This document shows, one piece after another, positions 34,011-45,815 of a DNA stretch of 64,000 nt. Numbering within the stretch: position 1 is the first letter of the stretch; each line of letters starts with the position of its first letter. A program made the position numbers and the translations under genes. Origin of the DNA: Malania oleifera (taxonomy: Eukaryota > Streptophyta > Magnoliopsida > Santalales > Ximeniaceae); contig NC_080422.1 in NCBI RefSeq assembly GCF_029873635.1, positions 2,460,001-2,524,000 on the forward strand, read 5' to 3'. The notes beneath the pieces were generated by a model, which was given only the letters and a program-made list of their open reading frames with translations, searched no databases and had not been told where the DNA came from.

Positions 34011-35844
34011 TAACCTCGAAGTACAAAAAAATTTATTGACATCATATTTCCCCCAAAGAGAGGTATATAATCAATTTTCAAATAAATTATTTTCAAATGC
34101 ATTTCAAAATTGAAAATTAAGGTTTCTAATCAATTTTCTAATTTTATTCACAAAAATAAAACATATTTGGCCTTTTCTCGAACAAATTTTAAAATTTTCT
34201 TTAATCTAGATTTTCTTTAAAAAAAAAATGAGCATGAATTTCTCTCGAACTTCATTGTCATCCCTCTACCCTTCTTATAATTATGTATCATTCCTTGCAG
34301 CATTTATACATAGACAACCCTCCATCTCTTTAGATCATCCAAAGACCCCTTCTTCACTTCCTTTATCTTACTTTCTTAATCATCATCAAGGGAGAACTTA
34401 AGGCGAATTAAGGAGATTCGGACTTTGAGATATGATCCTTTTCTTTCAAATTCAATGATGTATTCATGTGCACCCTCCAGTATGTAACCATTCATCCAAG
34501 TTCTTCATGATCATGAATTTTAATTTTCTCATCACTTTCTTGTTCATACTCCCATATTATGATCTGAAGTGAGGGAAGCTAAGCACTCTTGTTTTCCTTC
34601 AAGTGAGAAAGCCATTCTCAGTTTATAATATAAAGTTGAAACTTAAGTATAATTTTAATGAATAATCCAAAATGGTAAAAGTATAGTCGCATCACTTTGC
34701 TCGTTCAAACCCTACTTATAAAGTGCAATTTAGTATCAACCTCTCATTTTGGATGCAAATATTTTAAGTCCCTTCACTTGCAATTGGGCCATTTACCAAA
34801 ATTGCAATTGGGCTCATGTGGGAGGGAGACATACTTCACATGGGCTTCAACTCCTCAGCCCAACAAGGTTGAAATATTCTTTGCTAGGATGGCTTGTGAT
34901 TGCTGTGAGGCTACTAAAAACCCAATGGACCTCAAATTGTAATTCATTTGTATGCATGCATGGGCCTGAAAAATGTTCATTTGCTAGGCTATATCTGGTT
35001 AAAGCCCTTTCCCCTTTCTCTAATAATATACAAAGGGGCAAATGAGTTTTAGAAGGTAACTGTTATTACGGAACCAAACGTTATTTCATAATGACTAATT
35101 ATTATAAATTAGAAAATAAAATTTAGACCAAACTTTGATATTTATTGGTGAAATTTCTTGATTTTGGGAGAGCGAGGGTAAATGTTGCATACTTAATGTA
35201 GTTCTCATGTTCTACTCTAAAATAAATTAGAAATTCTTCGATTCAAAGATGAGTGATGAATCACCAATCTTGACACACGAGCAGCCCTAAAATCATCACT
35301 TCTCTCAATAAATTAATTAGCAGTGACATCCTTTAAAGTTATTTACGTAATGTAGAGAGAGAGAGAGAGAGAAATCCACCTTCTAATTAGAGAGAGAGAG
35401 AGAGAGAGAGATTCTGAAAGACTTTTTAGAATAATTCAGGTGTAGCTTTAAATTTTTAATTTTTTTCTTAAAATTTTTCTTTTCACTCCAAAAAAAATAT
35501 TATTATACAGACAATTTTAAACTCATTACTAATTAAATTTTATATTAATATTGAACATCTACCTCGACCTATCACATGTATGATTTAAATATTAACGTAT
35601 CATTCTATAATTGATAGATTATAAATCCTATATAAAGAACTGTTTTTTTTTGGTTTGGACCACCAAGCCAGATTCCTTGCGATGTAAAACTTCGAATATT
35701 TCCTTATTAAAATAACATTCCAGAAAAGAACATCCATTCCATTACCATTTTATACAAGACCCACGACCCGATCATCCATCGACCCGAACCCAAACGACAA
35801 TTTGGGCCGTAAAACCCACCCACTACCCAGTACCCACTTTCACT
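34011..35844. other. Interval downstream of the lyase gene, no gene seen
   Basis: Contains the third partial copy of the 28750-29040 repeat (about 34230-34500), (GA)n tracts at 35352-35371 and 35391-35410, and AT-rich sequence. The minus-strand AATAAG at 35708-35703 could serve as a polyadenylation signal for the lyase, with weak support. Confidence 0.6.
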
Positions 35845-36710
35845 TCAGTTTTTCTTATTAAACAAACCCGAATCCTGCATCCTAGAGAGCGCCTTCTCGA
35901 ACTGGCTCCACCTCTGCTCCAGCGTCCCAGTGTACCCGATCGACATCCTCACCAGCCCCGGCGAGATTCCTGCCAACCTCTGCTCTTCGGCGTTCAGTTC
36001 GCTGCTGGTGCTGCTGCCGGAGCAGGACATCAGGGTCTCGTGGTAGCCCAGGCTGACCGCCATGAACCCGAACTGGGTGCAGTTCTGGAGATGGTTCATC
36101 AGCCGGTTCGCCCGGTCCTCCGTCTCCATGTCCACGCACAGTATGCCACCGAACCCGTATTCCTTGTTGGCTATGGCCTTCAGGATCTGGTGCTGCGGGT
36201 GGGCCTCCAGGCCCGGGTATATGACCTTCAGGCCCAGTTTCTGCATCCTTTGGGCGAAGACCAGGGCCCGGTGGCAGTGCTCCTTCATTCTCAGGCCGAG
36301 GTGGGGGATTCTCTCTGAGAGCTCGAAGGCCACCTTGGCGTTCATTGTTGGGCCCAACAGCATCAGGGCCCCCTGCTGCAAGTCCATCATTGAGTTCACC
36401 AGGCTGGCAGGCCCACAGACAGCGCCTGCATGACCAGCAGTGTTAGTGCGATCGATAAAGCATGGGCCCAAACAGAGCCCAGCCCATGAAGGAGAAGCTG
36501 TCATTGTGTACAGTGATAAATGTGGGGGTGGAGGTGACTTTCCATCACATAATTATTTTTAATGCAATAAATTCCAAGTTAATTAATATTTAATTGCTTT
36601 CGAAAATTAAAAAAGAATCATAAATACGATTACGTTACGTATAAATGTTTTTTTTCTTAAAATATGAAATTCACATTTTAAAATTATTTATCCCATTGGA
36701 GAAGGAGGCG

Positions 36711-36749
<39 letters not shown>

Positions 36750-37713
36750 GGGGTGAGCAACTTTATCATGACCCTTAGCCTTTATGTGTCACATGCAGAC
36801 AAAAAACTTTACCTTCGTGATTTTCATCACATTTTAAAAATTGAAAAGTAAAGATGTACGTACGTCCAACTGTTCAGGACCTCAATGTCATAACACGTGG
36901 ACGGTCCACAAGCGTTCACAAAGACTAACCTGCGATAATGTCCGCCCCACCGCTAATATATTTGGATATGCTGTGCACCACCACGTCGGCGCCCAGCCTC
37001 GCCGGCGACAGCACCATCGGCGCAAACGTGTTATCCACCACCACCTTCACCCCCTTATCGTGCGCTATCCTGCACAGCTCAGGCACGTCGGCCACCGTCA
37101 GCGACGGGTTCGCCATCGTCTCGAAGTACAGCACCTGCGTCTTCCCCTCCACGATAGCCGCCCGCACGGCTTCCAGGTTCGTCACGTTCACGAACGACGT
37201 CGTTATGCCGCACGCCCGAGGCAGGAAGTGGGTCAGCAGCGCGTGGGTCCCGCCGTAAAGCGCCTGCGACGCCACCACGTGGCCGCCGGCGCTGCAGAGC
37301 TGCAGGAGAACCGACGAGATCGCCGACATGCCGCTGGCCGTGCAGTAGGCGGCCTCGGTGCCCTCCATGGCGGCCATGAGGCGGCCGAGGTTTAAGACCG
37401 TCGGGTTGAAGTGGCGGCTGTAGATGAAGAAGTCGCGGTCCGCGCCGAGCTCGCCGGAGAACATGCGGCGCATGGTCTCCGGCTCCATGACGGTGAAGGT
37501 AGCAGAGGCCTCGATCGACATGTTCACGCCGCCGTGTTCGCCGAATTCGTGACGGGCGTTCGCCAGAGCCGCCGCCGGGTCCTCCCACAGAGGCGGGGGC
37601 GGGGCTGATTTCTTTGTCAGAATCATCGGCGGGTCGTCGTGCTTGGCGTCGAGGTCCGACGTGGTTCGCTTCCTGCCTTTAATAACGCCGCCGCCGAGTT
37701 CCGCTCCGGCCAT
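35845..37713 (-). CDS. MGL: Methionine gamma-lyase, two exons
   Basis: Exons 37713-36930 and 36425-35845 join in phase to give 454 residues, close to the plant family length. The enzyme uses PLP in the cytosol to split methionine into methanethiol, 2-oxobutyrate and ammonia, linking Met breakdown to isoleucine synthesis. Cys/Met-metabolism PLP fold: YSR at 98-100 and SGM at 127-129 (phosphate contacts), LYGGT at 152-156 (Tyr153 stacks on PLP; Gly replaces the Cys of bacterial lyases), Asp227 in VVVDNTF (ring nitrogen) and Lys251 in HSISKYISGG (Schiff base). No transit peptide is evident. An in-frame ATG at 37800 would add 29 Ser-rich residues, but TATATAA lies only about 9-15 bp before it, so ATG 37713 (context AATATGGCC) is preferred. 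No disabling change seen. Exon 1 is strikingly GC-rich. Confidence 0.95.
36426..36929 (-). other. Intron of methionine gamma-lyase (504 bp) with a long homopolymer
   Basis: Donor G|GTTAGT at 36930/36929 and acceptor TGCAG|GC at 36426/36425 restore Gly-Ala-Val-Cys-Gly in phase 1. The intron is AT-rich except for a G run of about 35 at 36714-36748 (a C run in the transcript). Confidence 0.92.
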
Positions 37714-37808
37714 ATTAGCTTGTTGGGATTGGGAGTTGGGAGAGTAAGAAGAAGAGGGAGAGGAAGAGGAGTGGACAGACGATGAAACGGAGACCGACAT
37801 TTGGTGGT

Positions 37809-37815
37809 TTATATA
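37809..37815 (-). promoter_or_regulatory. TATA box of methionine gamma-lyase
   Basis: The minus strand reads CTATATAAACC. A start about 30 nt downstream would fall near 37783, giving a CT-rich leader of about 70 nt before ATG 37713 (CTCCTCTTCCTCTCCC is visible). Confidence 0.65.
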
Positions 37816-39492
37816 GCAAAAGGGGGAGTGGCAAAATGGAGTCGGCGAGAGTGGCTGTTGGGATTTTTTGGGTGGCCTAGGTGGAATTAAGTACATTGAA
37901 CCTGGTCGTTTTCGTAAATAAAGGAAGAGGGTAGGCTCTGTTAAGTCTGAACAACGCCACGTTGGTCGCATTGTCACAAGCAGGACACACCGAAAATTAG
38001 GCGTATGAAAATACTTGTTTTCTTTTTCTACGAAGAAACTATTTTTACTATTTATTTTTTATTTATTGAATTATAAATTTATTTTTTGATTTTCAGAAAA
38101 TGAAAATTCAAAAATAAAGGTGGACCAAGACTTATTTTAGTTTGATCGTTTATATACATGTTCGAATGCAACTTTTGGGAATTTTTTTCAAATTTAATTC
38201 ATTTTAATTAAAAAATATTTAAGAAAAATTGGGGTGAAACTTTATTTCTGCAATTGATCCATCCATTAAAACGCTGAATCATTCGGACTGCGAATATCTT
38301 CTACCTCAGTAAGAACGTCTCGATCCTCCGCACCTCATCTATCTGAGTACCTAATATGACCCTTTAACTAAAGATGTCTTCCAAGAATAATGAATAATTA
38401 ATTAATGTGTATTCTTGATTAATTAGATTGATTAAATCTTGAACAAGCTCAACTTTAATAAATTTATTGATAATTAAAACTTGGGTCCTTTTTGAACTTG
38501 ACATATAACATATTTACTTAGGTCCTATGTAATAAAAAAAAAATGAAATGTCACGTCAAACCATTTTATTTTTTTATATTTCCTAAAATAACATATATTA
38601 ATTTTGTTCCAAATGTAAACACTCCAATTTTAATTAGGCCGTTTTGGAAAGAATCGGCATATTAAAAGTTGACTTTAAATCTCAAAAATTGGAGGATCAT
38701 TTTTGAAAAGTCTGACCGAATCTTGGTATTTCTAAATTGAACCCTGACATTTTTTAAAATTGAGTCCCGATTACATTTTAATCAAGTCCCTTTCAAAATA
38801 AGTAATTAAATTTCTAAAAAGAGTCCGGATATTTGTTTTAAGGTAGCTCCGGTAATTTAGTTTGAGTTTTGGCATTTTTTTAATTGAACCTTTTTAATTT
38901 TGTTTAGAGTGCGTCTTTTAAAGTGGTTCTTTTAAACTTTAAAATTGAGTTTGATGATTTCCAAAAATGGAGGCATTTTAATTAAGTATCTTGTCTTTAA
39001 AAAAATCAAGTCCCTCGTTCTCGAGCTCCTTTTATTTTCATGTCTTTTTGTTTAAATTGAGTCCAAGTTCGCTTATTTTTGGGAACTTAAGGTCATATTT
39101 TAATACTTGTTATTTCTTGCACGAGACTGGTCAACCTTGGTATGATATTTTAGCCAAAATTGGAATGCATGCATGAAATCACATATTTTATTAAAAGGGA
39201 GGGGCATGTGCCAAAGGTGTTGAGGTGCAGAGGGGTGTGGCAAAATGCATTGCAAATACATATGGTTAAAAATACAAAAAAAAAAAAAATATTGTACACA
39301 TACAAGAAATTACAACTGAAAGAATATAGGGAAATGCAAAAGAATACAAAAAAAAAAAAAAATACAAAGCAAAGTACAGTGTAAATACATACAGGGAAAT
39401 ACAAAGGAAAATATAGGAAAATCCAAAGAAAAAAGCTAAATACAAAGGAAAATTCCCTGAACTCGAGCTACATCTTACTCTCGAGGTCGTGT
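37816..39492. other. Lyase upstream region and degenerate array, no gene seen
   Basis: About 38640-39080 repeats words like AAATTGAGTCC and ATCAAGTCCC separated by T/A-rich spacers every 40-70 bp. About 39240-39440 repeats AAATACAAAGGAAAATA-like units. Both look like decayed LTR-internal arrays. Confidence 0.55.
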
Positions 39493-39861
39493 TGTAGGAA
39501 CCCAAACCAAGAAAAAGGAAAAGGAAATGAACAAAAGAAAAGAAAAGAAAAGGGAAAGGAAAAGAGGGGAAAAGGTTTGGCCAGGACCAAACCATCGACG
39601 ATTTCATAGAGCTCAGAAAAATCGTTGATGGTTTCAAACAACCAAGAGTTTTTATATAAGAACACAAAAAAAATTGGTTTGGTAAGTGACCAAACTATCA
39701 ACTATTGAAGGTTTCCTACGAGCCAAGGGCTTAGAAGTTAAGATTTTATATTTATTTTTCATTCTAACTTTCTCTCTCTCTCTCTCTCTCTCTCCCCCCC
39801 CCTAAACCGAGTCTCTCACTCTCTCTCTAGCCCAGGATCTCTCTGCACGTACTCTCCGATC

Positions 39862-39943
<82 letters not shown>

Positions 39944-41915
39944 CTCCCGGCTTGCTGGTCCTCACTCCTCGGCTAGTTAAGAGGCTAGGGTTTTGTTCTC
40001 CAAAGCTGCAGGCAGTTTTTCAAGAACATGTAAGGGAATTAGATTATATTAGTTTTTTTTTTTTTAAATGTGAACCGATTAAACTGAAGTATAAGGATGC
40101 AACTATATGTATGATTTTAGAATGAATCAGGCGTATGAAAATGAGGGTTTGGTATTATATACGTATTTGGGGAAAACTAAAGTGAATAGTGTAACGCCTC
40201 GACCCTTTACATGGGCTTGAAGTGCTACTAAAACATAACACACACGTCTCTCTGATACCATACATATACAACCCACCAAAATAAAGGGGAAACATTAGTT
40301 CTATACTAATCATCATATACATACACAATAGAAATTATATACTAATACATAAAACACTTACCAGAGCTTCTAACTGTTTCCTATATATATACATAACTAA
40401 TTCCATATCCTGTTATTACAAACCCCAAAAGCATAAAAAAACTGCTATCTATATCTCACCAGATCTAACAATATCTAACAACTGTCTATCACCAACCCGA
40501 CAATACGCTAGACTCGATCCTTTAAAGGACTTGAAACATGATTTGTATGATAGGGCGAGACACCTCTCAGTAAGACGGGTTATTATTAGTGTGTGGCTTA
40601 CATGAGATTTCGTGTAAACATATTACTGATAACATTTAAATACATTTAACTAGCATTTTAAAACTATACCGAACTGATTATTTGAAAATTCATAATTTCT
40701 TAGTAATATACAGCTGGCTCAAGATAACCCATTCAATAGTAAATATGCCCATATATGCCTAGAAGATACAATCTGTACTGCTGAATTAGCGTCGTCATGC
40801 GTTCACATAATACTACGACATGCTTCTTCCCATGACAGGTTGTGCGGCCCATAGGATGGACCTAGCATATAACCGGCCGACTATAGCTAAGTCAAACTAA
40901 GTAGTAAGTATGATTGAGCCTACCCTATACTCAGAATTCTGCATCAGAGGGTCACCCAAAATTCTATATCGCATGAGGCCCCAAAATTCTACATCAGGGA
41001 GTACTCCCCAAGACTCCAATCGACTATCCAATACCAACACTTTCTCTAAGACGTGTGGTTGCACTATCTCCCAACATATAGCTACGGTACCGTGCTCATA
41101 ACATAACATCATATTCACAAGATTCTAAAATCATATATGACAATTTACATTATAAAACTAAAATCATAATTCATCTTCATAAAACTGTATAAAACATAAA
41201 CTATTCGTAATTCTATGGAATATCTGTCATATACTTTTTACTAACATCGGCCTCCGATAGTCAATCATAACCCGGCCCCCGACCATCATATCTAATCTTG
41301 GCTCATAGTCGTTACAATTCAGTATTACACAAAATATGTTCATTTATGCCAATTAAAACAATACTCTTGTCACACAACTTTTCACCTGGTAAATCATAAA
41401 TAAAATAACTGCTTGAGAAAATAGACACGATGCTGAAAATAGGGGTATGAAAATCTCCAAGTTTTTATTTTACTAAAATATAGACACGTAATTAAGTACA
41501 GGAAAAACAGAGATAATCAACCCTACTGCCTTTGGTTCGTATTAAAACACACCTACGTTTTGAAACCCCAAATTTTCAATAGGTGAAAACGTTCAAAAAG
41601 TCCAGTACTTTAATCCAAAAATATCATATTTGAATTTAATCGGTTGGTTTCAAAAATAAAGTATTTTACCCAAACCCTAGGCTCGAAAACCTAGGAAAAG
41701 TTGTAACTATATATATATATATATATGTATATATATAAACATATCCGGTATTTCAATCAGTTAAAACTTGCAAAAGCAACTGACATAATATAATCCCGTT
41801 ACCTAATTCTCAAAAAATGACCTATAACTCCCAAAAAACAAAACCCTAACTTTTGGAGTGGGGCCTGAAAACAAGATCCCATGAGCTAGGAGGAGGGAGA
41901 GAGAATCGAGGAGCG

Positions 41916-41974
<59 letters not shown>

Positions 41975-43020
41975 AAATGAGAGTTATATAATAAAAACAT
42001 AACTTAGCCCTTAAGTAACTTAAAATATCTCCTACAAGATATTTATATATAAATATCTAAAAATATCTCCTCCAAGATATTTATTATTTTATTTATTTAT
42101 TTATTTTATTTTTTCCTATTCGGGTTACTACAAGTAGGGTAATAATCTCCTTTTTTCTATAAATCATATATTTTGAGTTAAATTAAACCCTAAGGATGAT
42201 TATACTTTTATTTTCAGAAAAATGCATTTTCCCTAGGCAGTTTATTATATTATGATATATCACTCAAACTGTGTGGCATGAGAATGTTATCGCATAATTA
42301 AACCTGACGGTTTTTATACCGAGTTATGATATGACAAGTTCTATACAGAATTATGAAATGACGATTTTGATGCTGAGTTATGATATAACAGGTTTTATAT
42401 AGAATTCTAAAATGACAATTTTTATACCGAGTTATAATATGATAGGTTTTATACAAATTTATGAACATGACAGTTATACTGATTTATGAAATTGAGATCA
42501 TGTTACTGTTTTACTATGTAAGTTATATATATGGTTTATGAACCCTAAGGGACTAGCTCTTATGGAAGTTCGGTACCGCAACTAGTGAAAGTGTTAGTGT
42601 AGCCACACTGTAGTGGAAGTGTAGGCCATGAGATAGTCGATTTGGCCGCAAAGAGTTGTTGTACCACCTTGGAGTCCGGACCAGACTGGGTCGGCAAATT
42701 GGACTTACAAACAAACATGTTTGACTTAGCCTAGTGGTAGGCCAGCCATGGCTAAGTTCAATTTTCGGATCGCACAACCCGATCATAGGGTTTATTCATG
42801 ATGTTTATGATGGCCCAATAAGGAAGGTTCTTTATTTATATATGTAATTTATGAAAAATAGGCTATATTGAGCTGAAAGTATGTTATCAAGGAAAATGTA
42901 TGTATTTTCAGTTATATAGGTGTGAGTACAGTTTTCAAATGTCATATCATTTACAGTTAAATATATGAATGTATTTTTGTTCACAATAAAACTCATGTTA
43001 GCTACACACTGATGATAATC
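39493..43020 (+). repeat. Gypsy LTR fragment, split by a second gypsy LTR
   Basis: Starts TGTAGGAACCC, like the other gypsy LTRs. It shows ACCATCGACGATTT and AATCGTTGATGGTTT near 39590-39640, a TATA-like TTTATATAAG at 39650, and a long CT tract (39772-39942). After the inner LTR it resumes at 42138 with a tandem array (42300-42480), the GTTCGGTACCGCA box (42567-42580) and the segment around 42650-42790 that resembles 7080-7216. The right end is lost near 43020. Confidence 0.75.
40190..42132 (-). mobile_element. Gypsy solo LTR nested in a gypsy LTR, minus strand
   Basis: On the minus strand it starts TGTAGTAACCCGAATAGG (42132) and ends GGGTCGAGGCGTTACA (40190). Flanks AATAG (40185-40189) and AGTAG (42133-42137) match at 4 of 5. 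It has two near-palindromes AAATATCTCC-N-AAGATATTT at 42023-42084, a TATATAA (41986-41992), a (GA)n tract (41918-41975), the CGGTACCGT box (41080-41098) and the GAGACACCTCTCAGTAAG box (40555-40574). Confidence 0.88.
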
Positions 43021-45815
43021 TAATATGTATTACTAATCGCGAGAATAGGGGGAAGGGGAATTCTATTAGAATAAAATTCTGTTGGAGGGGATTCCCGCTA
43101 AAAAGAATATGAGCACCAAAACCCTATCGAGACTCCTTATATAGACCTGAGATAGAGGTGGGGAGCATTAGAGAGAGCTTTGGAAAAAAAAAAGATTTGA
43201 AAAATAGAAGGAGGGTTGATTCAGAGGTAACCCACAGAGCCGTAGTACCCTCTAATCCAGAACCCGGAGGCCAGTTCAGAAACTCCTAGAAAGACACCCT
43301 AGCAAACACACTCGACAGACTCAGAGGCAGGAAAAGAAGACCGGAGAAGTGGAAGGTTGCAAGTAAATTTGATTTTCCTTCCCTAAGTCTAATTTAGTAA
43401 TATTGAATTGTGGATGCAATTGAAAGCAGGCACTCAAAGCTCTAACTGAACCAAACCCAACCTAGCACTGAAGCTAGCTCACCACAGAGCCGGACTGTTT
43501 GAACCCAAACTTGAACCGGGCCCCTTTGAACCAAACACCACTAAACCCAATCTTGAACTAAACCAAACCCCAAGCCCATGAGGAACCCAACCCAAAGGGC
43601 CCAACCTGTTTTTAAAACCTGAGCCCACCATCTTTTTAAACTCCCAGACCCCTTATGTTTTAAAAACTCAAGCCCATTTTGTTTAAGACTTGAGCCTATG
43701 TTTTTTTTTTTTTTTAAATAAAACCCGAGGTTAGACCCCTTCTGTTTTATAAACTCAAGCCCATTTTTTTTTAAGACCTGAGCCCATGTTTTTTTTAAAA
43801 AATAAAACCTGATGCCTATTTATTTTTATAAGAAAACCCCAAGCCCACCAAAGTTTTTTTAAAACCCAGATCCAACTCTCTTTTGAACCCGAGGCCCAAC
43901 CTTCTTTTAAAGCCCAAAGCCCAAATTCATTTTTAAACAACCCGAGGCCCATCATTTTAAAACAAAACCCAAAACCCTTTAAAAAAAAAAACCACAACCC
44001 ACTCTTGGTTATTTTAAAATAGGGGCCCAAATTTCATTTTAAACAAAACTGAGCCCATTTTTTAATTAAACCAAACCTAAGCCCATTTGTATGTTTTTTT
44101 TTAAAAAAAACCAAGCCCAATTCAAACACTAAATAAAAAAGGGGTGTGGAAAGAAGACTTAGCTTTCTATTTTGTCTTCAACAACCCGATCAGACTTCGG
44201 ATTGAACCCGCACCTAGGCCTTGCACTAGGCTGTACCCCCTGCGAACCTCCTCGTATGTTTAGATTGTATCCCAATTTGCGAACTTCAACTTCATAGTGA
44301 GAGAGAGAAACCATGAAACATGAATCAGGGTCTTTTTAGTGGTTTGTGAGACTAGAAAAAGAACAGAGGAAGAGAGGAAGGAGAAGAGAGGAAGAGAGTG
44401 AAAGAAAAGGGATTGTAGAGAGCTTTTAAGAGGGTGAGGCATTAGAGAAGGAGAGAGATGAGGCTAGGATTGCAGAGATGGAAGGTTAGGGAGTTGCAGA
44501 GAGGGAAGAGAGGCTAGGGTTTTCGGATCCCAGAGAAAGGAGGAAGAGAGAAGAGAAAGAGTGCTTCGAGAAGGGGAAGGGAAAAATGAGCAAAAAAAAA
44601 AAAAAAAAAAAAAATTGGTTTAAATATCTCCGACTCCAGAGCCGCCGGAAGCTGACATGTGGCGCAATCCTTTCCATTCGTTAAAGGGGCTACGCAGTCA
44701 AATCCTGGTCGTCCGTATCGTGTTTTCTTGGGACAATGTAGATCTCGCTACGACACAGATCCGAGCAAGCCAACTCCTATCCACACGATCTATGTTTTTT
44801 GGAGACGTCTTGGATTGAGCCACGTCATCAATCCACACCCGAATGCGCTTACCCATCCTTCCACCGACACGTAACGCCTCACCCTTCTTTCATTCAAAGC
44901 GCTTCACGTGGTCTCTTCTCAGTTGTCCGATCATTATTTCCCATTGACGACCACCATTCGGTCACGTCAGTGATCCAGGTCCATCCTCATCACCCCTCCT
45001 GCTACAAGACATGTGGCCTGGCCCCTTAACCAGTTGACCCCTTTGACCCAAACCAGTTCCCACGAACCAATTGACCTTTTGAGCCGTTCCTGAATCGGTC
45101 TCCTTTTAGTTTCTTTATTTATTATTTGTACTATATGTTTATGAATTAAGGAAAATTTAGAAAAATTATAAAAATTCAGAAAAATCTGAGGAAAATTATA
45201 AAGATATTCTTGACTTGGTTCTCATCATTTTCCTTAATTAATTTTTTATATTTTATTATTTAATTGTTTAAAAATTTGGGAAAATATAGAAAAATTACAA
45301 AAAAATAGAAAATTAGAGAAAATTAGAAAAAAATATTTTTAAGGTCGAGAAAATTGTTTTGCAAACCTTTCATCCCGAATGAGTTCAAAAACCTCTCAGG
45401 AATTTCCAAAAATATGTATCATTTAATACTTAGAAAAATATCATGAATTTCAAAAAAAAATTGGGAGTTTATTTTTCTTTAATTATTTTCTCGATTTTAT
45501 TTCCCTATGATTTCAAAAAAGTAAAATGAAAGGCTATTGAATTAAATTTGGGATAATCTTCAATTAATTAGGTACCGTTCGTAGAACGAGCATGTAGAGG
45601 GTGCTAATACCTTCCCCTCGCATAACTGAACTCTCAATTCTTATTTTGGTATACGCAGATCGATTCTACCCTTAATTGGGTAGTAATCACGTATTCTAAC
45701 CACATTTCAAAAGGTTAATGACGACTCCATCACATCCAAATTTTCATGAAAATATTAAAATCAATTTTCATTTCGCACACCCCGAGGCACCCTCGCTTTG
45801 CAGGGACGTCGCAAC
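43021..45815 (+). repeat. Long LTR-like region with repeated AAGCCCA words (Tat/Ogre-like, tentative)
   Basis: A TATA-like CTTATATAGACC at 43136, then a run of degenerate units (43560-44110) built from AACCCAAGCCCA and TTTTTAAA, a purine-rich stretch (44280-44570) and an AT-rich stretch with GAAAAATTATAAAAATTCAG words (45140-45330). The last part (45590-45815), ending GGGACGTCGCAACA, is repeated in inverted orientation at 52620-52835. No coding sequence. Boundaries and family are uncertain. Confidence 0.5.

Noticed and set aside
36040..36433. Open frames of 92 and 123 codons antisense to lyase exon 2
   Set aside because: They mirror the GC-rich coding strand of a well-supported gene and show no protein family of their own.
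36841..37608. Open frames antisense to or out of frame with lyase exon 1 (up to 184 codons)
   Set aside because: Arg/His-rich shadows of GC-rich exon 1; one also crosses the splice site.
37714..37977. N-terminal extension of the lyase, to ATG 37800 or ATG 37977
   Set aside because: The TATA box at 37809-37815 lies between the two and too close to 37800 for either to be the usual start; the extensions are low-complexity Ser/Pro.
39266..39701. Phe/Ser-rich minus-strand frames of 133 and 77 codons
   Set aside because: Translation of A-rich repeats and a purine-rich tract; no conserved sequence.
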